Assembly (NCBI GenBank): GCA_951801955.1
Contig: CATOOV010000035.1
Coordinates: forward strand, 1-34,632
Direction of reading: 5' to 3'
DNA: 34,632 bases
From: an uncultured Lachnospiraceae bacterium
GTDB taxonomy: Bacteria > Bacillota > Clostridia > Lachnospirales > Lachnospiraceae
The notes beneath the pieces were generated by a model that was not told where the DNA came from, ran no database searches, and saw only the letters and a list, made by a program, of their open reading frames with translations. Made by a program: the position numbers and the translations under genes. Positions within the stretch are counted from its first letter, which is position 1. Each line of letters opens with the position of its first letter. This document shows, one piece after another, positions 1 through 7,617 of the stretch.

Positions 1-2
1 CT

Positions 3-126
3 TGATGTAAATATATAGGTTTTCGCATACTTATATTTTACACCAACAGCCGGACTTTTCGAAGTCCGGCTGTAATTTTTTGTACAGAAAAGGAGCTGCG
101 CACTAATTATTTAGTGCGACAGCCCC
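3..126 (+). mobile_element. IS end (right end of an element extending off the left edge)
   Basis: These 124 bases are, base for base, the reverse complement of 34509-34632, so the window is bracketed by an inverted pair. The inner edge ends in TTAGTGCGACAGCCCC, the complement of a GGGGCTGTCGCACTAA terminus. A related 13-bp terminus also bounds the miniature element at 5237-5343, which supports reading it as a transposon inverted repeat. A perfect subterminal hairpin (CGCACTAA, loop TTAT, TTAGTGCG, 99-118) and a terminator hairpin (46-81) fit the 3' end of a transposase gene followed by the right inverted repeat. The transposase itself is outside the window, so the IS family is not assigned. 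Confidence 0.75.
46..81 (+). terminator. Rho-independent terminator inside the IS end
   Basis: A 12-bp perfect stem (46-57 with 62-73, TTCG tetraloop) is followed by AATTTTTT. It would end transcription entering from the left edge, most simply that of the IS transposase. The same hairpin lies mirrored at 34554-34589. Confidence 0.85.
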
Positions 127-178
127 ATTCTAATTCTACATCCTGTCTCATATTCCTGATTGCAAATAAAACCTGTCT

Positions 179-1525
179 TTATTTTTTATTTGCAAAAAAA
201 TCGTCTACTGTTTTCAAGATAAAGTCTTCCGGCATTGTTTTTAATAAATATCCTTCCGGTTTCAACGCCTTCACATTCTTGACGCTCTCCCTGTCGCCTC
301 TGCCGGTCAGGAACATTACCGGGATATCCGCAATGTCTTTATCGGAACGAATCATCTCCAATGCCTGCTTTCCATCGCAGATTGGCATCTCATAATCAAG
401 CAGCACTAAATCCGGACGGTTTAAGGCTATCATTTTTATCGCAGATATGCTGGAATTAGACTCCAGTATGTCGTACTTGTCTGACAATAACTGGCGCAAT
501 CTGCCAAGTATAAACTCCGAATCATCCACCACAAGAATCTTAAACTTACGCTTTTCCTGCTCCTTGTTCTCTTTCACCAGATAATCCCTGACCGCATTCA
601 TAGCGTTCTGATGGTTGATTTCTGAGACAATCTTGCCGCTGAGAGGCTCGGCAGATACCGCGCTGAATGCAAAATATCCCACCTCCGTACTGAATAGCAA
701 GCTACAGGAAGGATGCTCTCGCTCAAATGCTTTCAAAAGCTGCTCATGGGTCAGCAAACTTTCATCCTCCAGCGTCATAAGGTCGAATGCAGGAATACGT
801 TCCCGGATCTGCTCCAAGAACTGCCGCGATAAATAGCGCGTAACATTCAGCACCATGTCGTCCACTTTCGGGTATTCCGTATTCAGTATGTTACTGATAA
901 CTTTCAGCAAAAGCCTGTCTTCAAAGACAAGCGTAATCTGCCAGCGCTCTTTCTTCTCACCGCTGTAAACCATTCGGCAGCAAAATACTTTGCCAAAGTC
1001 TTCTCCTGCATACTGCCCGCTGATCATCTTGGCTTTCAGTTGGAACATCTCCTGCACGAGCTGTATAATTGTTGTCTCCAGCGCCTCCTTCTCTTCCTCT
1101 TTGGGAATGTCGCCCCACTTACTGCCTGTCTTTCCTACAATTGCCTGATCCTCGGTCAGCGTATGGGAAATCACCCATCCGACACAAACGCCCAAAAAAT
1201 GTCGGATAGAATCCGGGGAATATTGGGCGCTTTCCATCTCCTCTTCCAATGCCGGTATTGTCTTAAACCGAAAATCATCATGCAGGCGCTTGTGTATTTC
1301 ATAATCACTATAACCAATAGACTGCATATACTCTTCTTCATGTTCAAAATGCTTATCGGTATGCCCTTTCAAGTATTTAATTCCTTCCCGGCATACATGT
1401 TCATTCTTCTCCTCGCGTTCGCTGAGACTCATCAGTTTATTCATAGTAGAAAAAAGCACTTGGTGTTCCTTATCAATAAAGTCCACACCGATATCATAAC
1501 TATCATTCCATGCGATATGGCTCAT
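179..1525 (-). CDS. Bacteriohemerythrin-response regulator fusion protein
   Basis: This 448-residue soluble protein joins an N-terminal bacteriohemerythrin domain (about residues 1-130) to a C-terminal CheY-like receiver (about 326-448). The di-iron ligand pattern is visible: H21, H59 with E63, H78 and H82 (HKRLH), and H121 with D126. The receiver has the acidic pair D334/D335, phosphoacceptor D377 (LLDYEMP), T407 and K429. Residues 130-325 form a linker domain I do not recognise. Hemerythrins bind O2 and receivers take phosphate from a histidine kinase, so an oxygen- or redox-linked signalling role is inferred; no kinase is adjacent. The ATG has a GGAGGAG ribosome site. The residue after the conserved receiver lysine is threonine rather than proline. 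Confidence 0.88.
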   Translation of the reverse strand: MSHIAWNDSYDIGVDFIDKEHQVLFSTMNKLMSLSEREEKNEHVCREGIKYLKGHTDKHFEHEEEYMQSIGYSDYEIHKRLHDDFRFKTIPALEEEMESAQYSPDSIRHFLGVCVGWVISHTLTEDQAIVGKTGSKWGDIPKEEEKEALETTIIQLVQEMFQLKAKMISGQYAGEDFGKVFCCRMVYSGEKKERWQITLVFEDRLLLKVISNILNTEYPKVDDMVLNVTRYLSRQFLEQIRERIPAFDLMTLEDESLLTHEQLLKAFEREHPSCSLLFSTEVGYFAFSAVSAEPLSGKIVSEINHQNAMNAVRDYLVKENKEQEKRKFKILVVDDSEFILGRLRQLLSDKYDILESNSSISAIKMIALNRPDLVLLDYEMPICDGKQALEMIRSDKDIADIPVMFLTGRGDRESVKNVKALKPEGYLLKTMPEDFILKTVDDFFANKK

Positions 1526-1559
1526 GTTGCATCTCCTCCATTTAATAATAATATGTCAC

Positions 1560-1588
1560 ATTATAGCATAATTTCCTATTTTTGCCTA
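1560..1588 (-). promoter_or_regulatory. Sigma-A-like promoter of the hemerythrin-receiver gene
   Basis: On the minus strand TAGGCA (1583-1588, 4 of 6 to TTGACA) and a perfect TATAAT (1560-1565) are separated by 17 bases. They lie about 35 bases upstream of the ATG at 1525. Confidence 0.65.
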
Positions 1589-1601
1589 TATTGACTTATT
1601 T

Positions 1602-2036
1602 TTAGTTCTCATTTTTTAGCTGGCTCAAAAGTTCTTCAAATCTATCTGTATCTTTTAAAAATTCACGGAAAGCAAATGCAAACTCTTTCAACGGCTTTTT
1701 CGTCTTTGACTGCATTGAAAAAGTATCTGCTTCACAGTCAAAAGCAAACTGCCCTTCCAACTGTGCCATATTGTCCTCAAGAAATGCGCATACAACTGTT
1801 TCCCAGTCATATCCATTTCCTAACATATTATATTCCTCGAAGCTATCATTGTTCAAAAGACCCGCCTCAAGGCTTAATGTATATCTTCCGCGTTCCGATA
1901 GCCAGCGACATGGGGCGATTGTCTCTTTTAATTTCTTATCCACATCACGCGGCTTCGGATACTCATTCTTACGTTCTTCCAGAATCCTTCCATTTATCAT
2001 ACTGAGAATACCAGTACGACATATGCACATTGACAT
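1602..2036 (-). CDS. Imm51-like immunity protein, probably orphan
   Basis: The 144-residue product resembles the Imm51 family of polymorphic-toxin immunity proteins. A beta-strand stretch around YTLSLEAG is followed by the typical NGYDWE motif near residue 75, then a helical acidic C-terminus. Such proteins neutralise a secreted toxin domain made by the same or a rival cell; no toxin gene is visible here. The start is uncertain. ATG 2036 has only a weak AAGGT upstream, and residue 12 (ATG 2003) is an alternative. The first 25 or so residues overlap another interrupted frame (1969-2148), so the N-terminus may be the product of a frameshift. Family assignment rests on motif recall, not a search. 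Confidence 0.6.
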   Translation of the reverse strand: MSMCICRTGILSMINGRILEERKNEYPKPRDVDKKLKETIAPCRWLSERGRYTLSLEAGLLNNDSFEEYNMLGNGYDWETVVCAFLEDNMAQLEGQFAFDCEADTFSMQSKTKKPLKEFAFAFREFLKDTDRFEELLSQLKNEN

Positions 2037-2148
2037 ACATCAAATCAGATACCTTACCGATATTAAGCTCCAGCAGCCCTTCCTGCTAAATCTTTTGTAT
2101 ACTTCCATCAATCTCGAAAACTGTACCATTTAAGTAATGATTTTCCAT
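1969..2148 (-). pseudogene. Interrupted reading frame upstream of and overlapping the Imm51-like gene
   Basis: From ATG 2148 a frame begins MENHYLNGTVFEIDGS, meets one TAG (2086-2088, codon 21), then runs on as protein-like sequence rich in W and Y to a TAA at 1969. It overlaps the N-terminal part of the Imm51-like frame in a different phase. A nonsense change (for example CAG to TAG) plus a frameshift could have broken a longer gene. The family of this piece is not recognised. Confidence 0.35.
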
Positions 2149-2168
2149 CGACTTATTTAAAAGAGCAC

Positions 2169-2723
2169 TCAGGCGTATTCCTTATTATATTCATTCTTTT
2201 GAAGTTTCTCAAAATCCTTCCTACTCAATTCCATCTCGATACAATTCCAAGTCTCTCCCATGCAATTATAACTCTCCGGGATAGCAAATGCAACCGTCTT
2301 AAAACCGCAAGACTTATAGCAAGCGAAAGCGGCTGTATTATTCTCAAAAACCCCCAAAGAAATTTTATCTGCCTTAACAAAATCAAACGCATACCTAACT
2401 GCCAAGGCAAGCATTTCTTTCCCGTATCCCTTCCCGCGTTTTTTATCAGCGACAATCACAAAGCCCAGTCGTATTTCGTCATAACTGCTTTCATTCGGAA
2501 ATCTCATGGTGAAATGCCCGACAATGCCTGTATCATCAAATGCCGTCATACCCCAAATCCGCGGGTTACTGCTGTCTGTGTCATAATAACAATTCATATC
2601 CTCCGGGGTGATTGGATAATTCTCATATCGGTCCGCGCTCCATTGACGAAACGCAAATTCATCTTTCAGCCACTTTGTGATTATCTGCGCATCATAAGCC
2701 TTGTACGGTCTTAGTCTCAACAT
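2169..2723 (-). CDS. GNAT family N-acetyltransferase (RimJ/RimL type)
   Basis: The 184-residue protein has the GNAT acetyl-CoA loop RGKGYGKEML near residues 96-105, preceded by the strand IRLGFVIV. The later strand-helix NNTAAFACYKSCGFK is typical of the RimJ/RimL-like subgroup. It should transfer an acetyl group from acetyl-CoA to an amine; the substrate is unknown. ATG 2723 is chosen because AGGAGAGG lies six bases upstream, whereas an ATG seven codons earlier has no ribosome site. The product is cytoplasmic with no membrane segment. The gene stands alone between the Imm51-like gene and a GNAT remnant. Confidence 0.85.
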   Translation of the reverse strand: MLRLRPYKAYDAQIITKWLKDEFAFRQWSADRYENYPITPEDMNCYYDTDSSNPRIWGMTAFDDTGIVGHFTMRFPNESSYDEIRLGFVIVADKKRGKGYGKEMLALAVRYAFDFVKADKISLGVFENNTAAFACYKSCGFKTVAFAIPESYNCMGETWNCIEMELSRKDFEKLQKNEYNKEYA

Positions 2724-2777
2724 ATAACCTCTCCTAACTTCCACTCGCCATTGCCACTACTTGCCCTAAATACTATA

Positions 2778-2972
2778 TTATAAATCCAGCTTCATATAGA
2801 TAGACGTTTCCATCGGGCTGTCATTATAACTTTCAATCTCATAGAATCCATGCATTTTATACATATGTATCGCGCTCTCTAAAAAAGGCAGCGTATCCAG
2901 AAGCATAGATTGGTAGCCGGTTTCCCTGGCGTCATTTATGATCTGCCAGATCAAACGATTGCCTATCTCCCT
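2778..2972 (-). pseudogene. C-terminal remnant of a second GNAT acetyltransferase
   Basis: This frame has no start codon but reads as the last 64 residues of a GNAT protein: NDARETGYQSMLLDTLPF, then AIHMYKMHGFYEI, and a final strand MKLDL before TAA. The dipeptide LDTL followed by an MYKMHGF helix is typical of small GNATs that end ...YMELDL. It overlaps the last 10 bases of the XRE regulator gene in another frame, and a TAG directly precedes it. It was therefore probably cut off when the regulator cassette arrived or when the upstream half was deleted. Confidence 0.7.
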
Positions 2973-3187
2973 CTAGTATAATCCAAATAAAATAATTCTT
3001 CAAACTTTTTGTCAAGTGCAATACATAATATAAGCGCCAACTTTGCCGTAGGACTGAATTGCCCTGTTTCAATGGAACTGATTGTGTTACGGGAAACACC
3101 CACCATTTCTGCAAGCTGGCTTTGCGACAATTTCTTTTCTGTCCTTGCTTCCCTCAAATGATTTTTTAATATAAGTTTATCGTCCAA
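2963..3187 (-). CDS. XRE family transcriptional regulator
   Basis: A 74-residue single-domain Cro/C1-type helix-turn-helix protein. Residues 12-65 show the classic pattern LREARTEKKLSQSQLAEMVGVS then NTISSIETGQFSP. It matches the short regulators (YozG/immR-like) paired with small membrane proteins in Firmicutes. The start is TTG (3187) with AAGGCGGTGG upstream. It lies 46 bases downstream of the DUF6442-like gene on the same strand, so the pair is likely one transcript. The target is unknown; autoregulation is the usual role, and the dyad at 3199-3231 between the two genes is a possible site. Confidence 0.85.
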   Translation of the reverse strand: MDDKLILKNHLREARTEKKLSQSQLAEMVGVSRNTISSIETGQFSPTAKLALILCIALDKKFEELFYLDYTRGR

Positions 3188-3198
3188 ATTGCCACCGC

Positions 3199-3231
3199 CT
3201 TACTAAAGTAATTAAAATTTCTATTAGTAAG
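3199..3231. repeat. 8-bp dyad between the DUF6442-like and XRE genes
   Basis: CTTACTAA (3199-3206) and TTAGTAAG (3224-3231) form a perfect inverted repeat with a 17-base AT-rich centre just upstream of the XRE start. It may be an operator for the regulator or a weak processing hairpin; the sequence does not distinguish these. Confidence 0.4.
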
Positions 3232-3233
3232 AT

Positions 3234-3539
3234 TTAATGCCCCATAATAAATCGGATTGTAGAAAAAACAAAAATTACAGACATAACGATTGCAATGAAT
3301 AAATTTGATCTATCTTTGCATTTCACATACCTGTAAAAGTTTCCGACAGCCACTGAAACAGATACCGTAGCCGCTAAGTCCATCATTGGGTAGTCCTGCA
3401 TATCTCTAATAAAGGAAAAGATAGCGGCAGCAATAACCATTGAAACATAAGTCCATTTCATAGATTTGTCCCGAATCTGAATCTCCATCTCATCATTCTT
3501 TTCTTCTTGTGCTTTTCTTAAAATATCTTCCTTATCCAT
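3234..3539 (-). CDS. DUF6442-like small membrane protein
   Basis: The 101-residue protein starts MDKEDILRKAQEEKNDEME and has a charged cytoplasmic head. Three or so hydrophobic segments follow (about residues 32-47, 55-72 and 79-97). The KEEIL-K-R-EN-D-E head with a short membrane tail is the DUF6442 pattern, which commonly sits beside a small XRE regulator as here. The function of the family is unknown. ATG 3539 is preferred over the upstream ATG 3617 because GGAGG lies six bases before it. Confidence 0.7.
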   Translation of the reverse strand: MDKEDILRKAQEEKNDEMEIQIRDKSMKWTYVSMVIAAAIFSFIRDMQDYPMMDLAATVSVSVAVGNFYRYVKCKDRSNLFIAIVMSVIFVFSTIRFIMGH

Positions 3540-3610
3540 AAGAATCCTCCAAATCCATTTGCCAAGTTTTGTTTGCATCGCCCTTTTTATTACAAGTAGA
3601 ATTTCATAAA

Positions 3611-3640
3611 TTGACAAAAATATAGCTCTGAGGTTATAAA
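3611..3640 (+). promoter_or_regulatory. Sigma-A-like promoter of the chemoreceptor gene
   Basis: TTGACA (3611-3616) and TATAAA (3635-3640) are separated by 18 bases and lie about 40 bases upstream of the ATG at 3680, which has a GGGAGGA ribosome site. Confidence 0.7.
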
Positions 3641-3679
3641 AATTTTCTATAAACGTGATTTTTTTCGGGAGGAATATTT

Positions 3680-5236
3680 ATGGGCAAAATTGAAAAAAAT
3701 TATAAGTCAGCGCTGGATGAATATATCAATAAAGTATATGTACTGATACTATTGTTAGTGCCCGGCGCGTGTCAATGTGCAGGTTTACTTTATACGACAG
3801 AAAAGTTTCTGGGATTTTTCCCGACCGTCAGTTGGACAGCTCTTGTAATATTTGACGTCACATGCCTGATTTATCTTTGTATGGGTATCTATTTTGTGCG
3901 CACGGGTTTTGTGGAAGGATATGTTTCTTCTTCAAAATTAAAAGCTGCCAAATTATTTCTGGTTATTATAATGTTTGTGCAATTTAATTTTATCCTTTAC
4001 ATGATTCCGTCAACAGAATTTTGGGGTTATGCATTATTGTTCGTAATAGCCGTAGCACTTTTTCTGGATGTCAGAATTGTACTGATAACAGCGCTGGAAA
4101 TCTCCGCTTCTTTAGCCGTTTCATGGTTTATCAGTGGCGATACCTTACTTCCTGTACGGGATTCCTTATTTATACCCAATATTATTGCACGCATTGTATG
4201 CCTCGTGCTGACATTATTTTTTATTGCAATATTGACTTATCTGGTGAGCCATATCCTGGTGAACGCCAAGAAAGGTGAAATGGAACGCAACAATGAAAAA
4301 GTCATGAATATCCTGGATTCCGTACAGACATTGTCAGGCAGATTACAGGAAGCTGGCAGTTCTCTCTCTAAGATTTCGGAAAACGAAAGTTCCTCGGCAG
4401 AAGAATTAGCGGCTACCAGTGAACAGTTGGTAGAAAGCAGTACTATGCTCGGTTCCAAAACAGAGGAAGGCACAGAAAATCTTAGTGAATTAAATAAATG
4501 GGTAGCTGTAGTTGCCGACAATGTAGAGAAGGTGGAAGCAGCTTCCAGAGACTTATTAGATAATTCTTTCAAAAATAAACAACTACTCAACGACTTACAT
4601 AAGATCAATGGCGAAGTATCAAACTCTATGAATACCACAACTGATATTGCACAGAAATTATCTGACGCAGTACAAGAGATAGACGTCACCTTAAATCTGA
4701 TTAGTGAAATTTCAGAATCTACAAATTTGCTGGCGTTAAACGCGTCCATTGAGGCAGCAAGAGCCGGCGAAGCAGGCAAAGGCTTTGCCGTAGTAGCAAC
4801 GGAAGTAGGAAGTCTCGCTAACAGCACGCAGAATTCCTTAAACGAAGTAAAATCTGTTATTGACCGGGTACAGAATAATGTAAAGGAAATTACATTACAA
4901 ATTGAAGAAAACACCTCCAAATTAGGCACACAAAATGAATACTTTGCAAACGTATTCCACAGCATTCAAGATACGACAGAACTACTCAACGTCTCCGTCA
5001 GCGCAATTGCCACCATGAGCGAAGCCCACAATAAACAAGCAGAGGTTATCCGCAAAACAATATCCATCAATCAGAGTATTGCCGAGAGTATTAGAAATGA
5101 AAATGAACAGTTCCTTTCTATCAATGCAATGGCTGGAAGAAATGCGGATGACACTGCTGAAGTTGCTACACAGGCAAATGCAATCAACAACATGGTAGAC
5201 GAGATGAGCAAGTTATTAAATGTAGAAAATTTATAA
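3680..5236 (+). CDS. Methyl-accepting chemotaxis protein with multi-pass membrane input domain
   Basis: The 518-residue transducer has about six membrane segments in its first 195 residues (about 18-38, 50-74, 90-108, 113-150 in two segments, 167-192). There is no large extracytoplasmic sensor domain and no clear HAMP. The rest is coiled-coil signalling domain. The conserved hairpin that contacts CheW and CheA starts at N349 (NLLALNASIEAARAGEAGKG) and continues FAVVATEV. The usual R-x-LA-x-S after FAVVA-EV is changed to GSLANS. It would relay a membrane or redox signal to a flagellar or related pathway; no other chemotaxis gene is in the window. It is one of only two plus-strand genes and is convergent with blaR1. 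Confidence 0.9.
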   Translation: MGKIEKNYKSALDEYINKVYVLILLLVPGACQCAGLLYTTEKFLGFFPTVSWTALVIFDVTCLIYLCMGIYFVRTGFVEGYVSSSKLKAAKLFLVIIMFVQFNFILYMIPSTEFWGYALLFVIAVALFLDVRIVLITALEISASLAVSWFISGDTLLPVRDSLFIPNIIARIVCLVLTLFFIAILTYLVSHILVNAKKGEMERNNEKVMNILDSVQTLSGRLQEAGSSLSKISENESSSAEELAATSEQLVESSTMLGSKTEEGTENLSELNKWVAVVADNVEKVEAASRDLLDNSFKNKQLLNDLHKINGEVSNSMNTTTDIAQKLSDAVQEIDVTLNLISEISESTNLLALNASIEAARAGEAGKGFAVVATEVGSLANSTQNSLNEVKSVIDRVQNNVKEITLQIEENTSKLGTQNEYFANVFHSIQDTTELLNVSVSAIATMSEAHNKQAEVIRKTISINQSIAESIRNENEQFLSINAMAGRNADDTAEVATQANAINNMVDEMSKLLNVENL

Positions 5237-5343
5237 GGGGTTGTCGCACTAACATAAATTACAAGTTATGATTCGTTCAAAAGGTTCGCATTGCTTCGCA
5301 ATGTAAACAACATGCACAAAAAATATATTCGTGCGACAGCCCC
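5237..5343. mobile_element. 107-bp miniature inverted-repeat element (MITE-like)
   Basis: The element starts GGGGTTGTCGCAC and ends GTGCGACAGCCCC, 13-bp inverted ends with one G-T mismatch. The termini match the IS ends at both window edges, including CTAA at positions 14-17 of the left end. Inside is a small CATTGC/GCAATG hairpin and no gene. It abuts the stop codon of the chemoreceptor gene. I see no clean target-site duplication. Confidence 0.65.
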
Positions 5344-5354
5344 ATATATGAGAT

Positions 5355-5404
5355 ACAACCACCTTCCACACAGATTCCTTCTGCGAAAGGTGGTTGTTTA
5401 TTTA
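5355..5404 (+). terminator. Terminator of the chemoreceptor gene
   Basis: An 11-bp stem (ACAACCACCTT 5355-5365 with AAGGTGGTTGT 5387-5397) is followed by TTATTTA. The T tract is on the plus-strand side only, so it serves the chemoreceptor transcript better than the convergent blaR1 transcript. Confidence 0.7.
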
Positions 5405-5408
5405 GATA

Positions 5409-7232
5409 TTAGTATGTAATTCCTTGGTTTTTCAACAATTCTTTCATTTGCTTTTCTGTTAAATTTACAACATGTTGTATCCCTTCAGCATCCCACCACA
5501 CTTGGATGTATGCTGCCTCTTTTCCTGAGACGTCAGACGTGAAAAAACAAGATACATTATCAAGCGATCGGGGATTCCCTTTATCATATAGGACAGCAAT
5601 CGGTTTGCCTTCATATTCCCAATCTCCCGTTTTGGAGTTCGCAGTGATGCCTGCTGCAGCATACCCTGCTGGAATTTCTGGCGCCTTGTCTCCCTCGCTT
5701 ACGCTGGAAGACACAATCATATCATCTTCCAAGTATGTTGTTACCTGCCCAGCGCTGTCTCCCTTATTTTGTTCTATATTTACATTTATGTTTTCTGTTA
5801 CTTGCTCTGTGTTGTCCCCTTGATATTGTTCTACATTTGCACTCACAACTTCTATTGATTCGCAAGTGTTTTCCCCTTGATATTGACGATATTCATGATA
5901 TTGTTCTACATTTGCACTCACGTTTTCTGTTGTTTCCCAAGTATTGCCTGGCATTTCGCCCTGTTCATTCGTTTCGCTCACTGTTACACACTCGTCTGCC
6001 TGCACTTCGCCCTTGGCAGATGTGGCAAACATGACGATAACCACTGCTGTCAATACCGCTGACAGTACACATGCTTTGATTGAATCCTTTTTCATTTTCA
6101 TAATCGCAACAATCCTTTCTTCCATTGCATTTCTGCTAAAACAATTTCCCCAATTCATCCGAATATTTTTCTGTTCCTCCATACGGATAAGCGTATGTGC
6201 ATATGCTGAACGTGCCTGCAGTCCAAAATACTTTACGACATTCTCATCACAAGACAATTCTAAGTCCCTATTTGCAAGAACGCACATTGCCCATACCAGT
6301 GGATTGAACCAATGTACACAACAGACAAGAACCAATAAAATCTTTTTTACCGCATCCAAATGCCGGATATGCATAAACTCATGCGCCAATATAAATTTCA
6401 ACTGCTCAGAATTTTCTTGTGCCAATTCCTTGGGAAGCAGGATCACTGGATGGAATACGCCATAAGTCAAAGGCGATATAGTCCTATCCCACTGGCGGAC
6501 ACATACCCTGCGCCTGATTGGAAAAAAACCCCTCCATTCTGTAACCAGTGATTCCTCCACAGGAAGGGAGGTCTGAAACTCCCTGTAACACCGGACATAG
6601 GTAATCAAATAATACAACGCGCATACAAAGGCACCAGTAAAATAAAGATACCTCCACACTGGAACACTATCTTTGGAATAAATTCCTGCCGGTTCCGGTT
6701 GTTCCAGTACCTCAGATTCTTCTGCCTTGCCAGATTCCTTTTGTTCTGATTTTGCTCCCACTTTTTCAGTGTTTCTGTCCCTAACCAGTTCTGCTATGCT
6801 TTCCTGTCCCTGTCTAAAAAAAGACAAGGCATCTTCTCCCCTTTTGCCTGAATGAATATCAAAAGCTGAATTACCATTTTCCATCTGGCTTCCTATGAGA
6901 TTCGAAGCTGAATTACCATTTTCCATCTGGCTTCTTGTGAGATCGGAAGCTGAATTAGCATTCTCTATCTGGCTTCCTATAAGATCGGAAGCTAAATTAC
7001 CATTTCCTGCTCCATCACCTGTAAAGATATCCAAAACCAAATGACAATTGCCTGCCAGCGAATAAATACTCCCCGCAAAGGGAATCGAATATGGCACCAG
7101 CAGCCGCAGAAGCGCCACCAGCCATAAAATCTGAAATACTTTTCCTGGTAATTTATCCCGAAACAAACTGCGGATCATAATAATTACACCAATAACAATA
7201 CTCCCTGCAGCGCTCATGTCCCATAAATCCAT
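5409..7232 (-). CDS. BlaR1/MecR1-like M56 membrane metalloprotease with repeat insertions
   Basis: The 607-residue protein has the BlaR1/MecR1 membrane protease core. Two N-terminal membrane helices lead to a third near residue 195, then the zinc motif H284-E-F-M-H288, a glutamate ligand E325 in ELSCDEN, and a last helix near 378-395. In the family this site is activated by an extracellular signal and triggers cleavage of BlaI. The usual penicillin-binding sensor domain is absent. The outside portion is instead a repeat-rich linker and a roughly 95-residue C-terminal domain I do not recognise. A second repeat block lies between helices two and three (about residues 75-125). ATG 7232 is chosen for its GAGGTG site; an in-frame GTG lies three codons earlier. 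It lies 10 bases downstream of blaI. Confidence 0.85.
   Translation of the reverse strand: MDLWDMSAAGSIVIGVIIMIRSLFRDKLPGKVFQILWLVALLRLLVPYSIPFAGSIYSLAGNCHLVLDIFTGDGAGNGNLASDLIGSQIENANSASDLTRSQMENGNSASNLIGSQMENGNSAFDIHSGKRGEDALSFFRQGQESIAELVRDRNTEKVGAKSEQKESGKAEESEVLEQPEPAGIYSKDSVPVWRYLYFTGAFVCALYYLITYVRCYREFQTSLPVEESLVTEWRGFFPIRRRVCVRQWDRTISPLTYGVFHPVILLPKELAQENSEQLKFILAHEFMHIRHLDAVKKILLVLVCCVHWFNPLVWAMCVLANRDLELSCDENVVKYFGLQARSAYAHTLIRMEEQKNIRMNWGNCFSRNAMEERIVAIMKMKKDSIKACVLSAVLTAVVIVMFATSAKGEVQADECVTVSETNEQGEMPGNTWETTENVSANVEQYHEYRQYQGENTCESIEVVSANVEQYQGDNTEQVTENINVNIEQNKGDSAGQVTTYLEDDMIVSSSVSEGDKAPEIPAGYAAAGITANSKTGDWEYEGKPIAVLYDKGNPRSLDNVSCFFTSDVSGKEAAYIQVWWDAEGIQHVVNLTEKQMKELLKNQGITY
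5760..5940 (-). repeat. Degenerate repeats in the extracellular linker of the BlaR1-like protein
   Basis: The encoded linker repeats a motif of the form EN-V-S-A-N-V-E-Q-Y-x-G-D-N-T three times with drift (VSANVEQY, VSANVEQY, INVNIEQN). The two closest DNA copies share TTGTTCTACATTTGCACTCAC-like sequence near 5827 and 5903. Confidence 0.6.
6864..7010 (-). repeat. 42-bp tandem repeats (four copies) in the BlaR1-like gene
   Basis: AGCTGAATTACC-type units begin at 6864, 6906, 6948 and 6990, exactly 42 bases apart. They encode a 14-residue unit of the form NSASDL-G-SQMENG. Because the unit is a multiple of three, copy number can change without breaking the frame. Confidence 0.85.
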
Positions 7233-7242
7233 GTCAAACACC

Positions 7243-7602
7243 TCATTCTAATTCCCCCACAATTTTCCGCAAATCTTCGATCTGCTCTGTGGATAACTTC
7301 TTTCTTCCAAGCAAAGCTGCAAACAGCTTATCAGCAGAACCATCATAAATTTTATTGATCAGCTCATTCGTCTCATTCTCCTGTACTTTCTCCTTGGGAA
7401 TCAATGCATGACACATAAAATTTGGCTCTGAACGCTTGATTGCACCCTTTTTGATACATCTTTTAATCAGCGTATAGGTTGTATTCATATTCCAGCCCAC
7501 CTCTTCTTTGAGTACGTCTGAAATATGTTTTGCTGTGGCATCACCTTCCTTCCATAACACATCCATGACTTTTAATTCCGAATCAAATAATTTTCCATCC
7601 AT
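7243..7602 (-). CDS. blaI: BlaI/MecI/CopY family transcriptional repressor
   Basis: The 119-residue winged-helix repressor has the typical N-terminus (ELKVMDVLWKEGDATAKHI) and recognition helix region (WNMNTTYTLIKRCIKKGAI). The C-terminal dimerisation part (about residues 80-119) contains ADKLFAALLGRK, close to where family members are cut by their BlaR1 partner. It should bind the two dyads at 7618-7660 and repress its own blaI-blaR1 operon. The ribosome site is AGGAGG. No beta-lactamase or altered penicillin-binding protein gene lies nearby, so the regulated output is elsewhere or unrelated to beta-lactams. Confidence 0.92.
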   Translation of the reverse strand: MDGKLFDSELKVMDVLWKEGDATAKHISDVLKEEVGWNMNTTYTLIKRCIKKGAIKRSEPNFMCHALIPKEKVQENETNELINKIYDGSADKLFAALLGRKKLSTEQIEDLRKIVGELE

Positions 7603-7617
7603 TTACTTATCCTCCTC

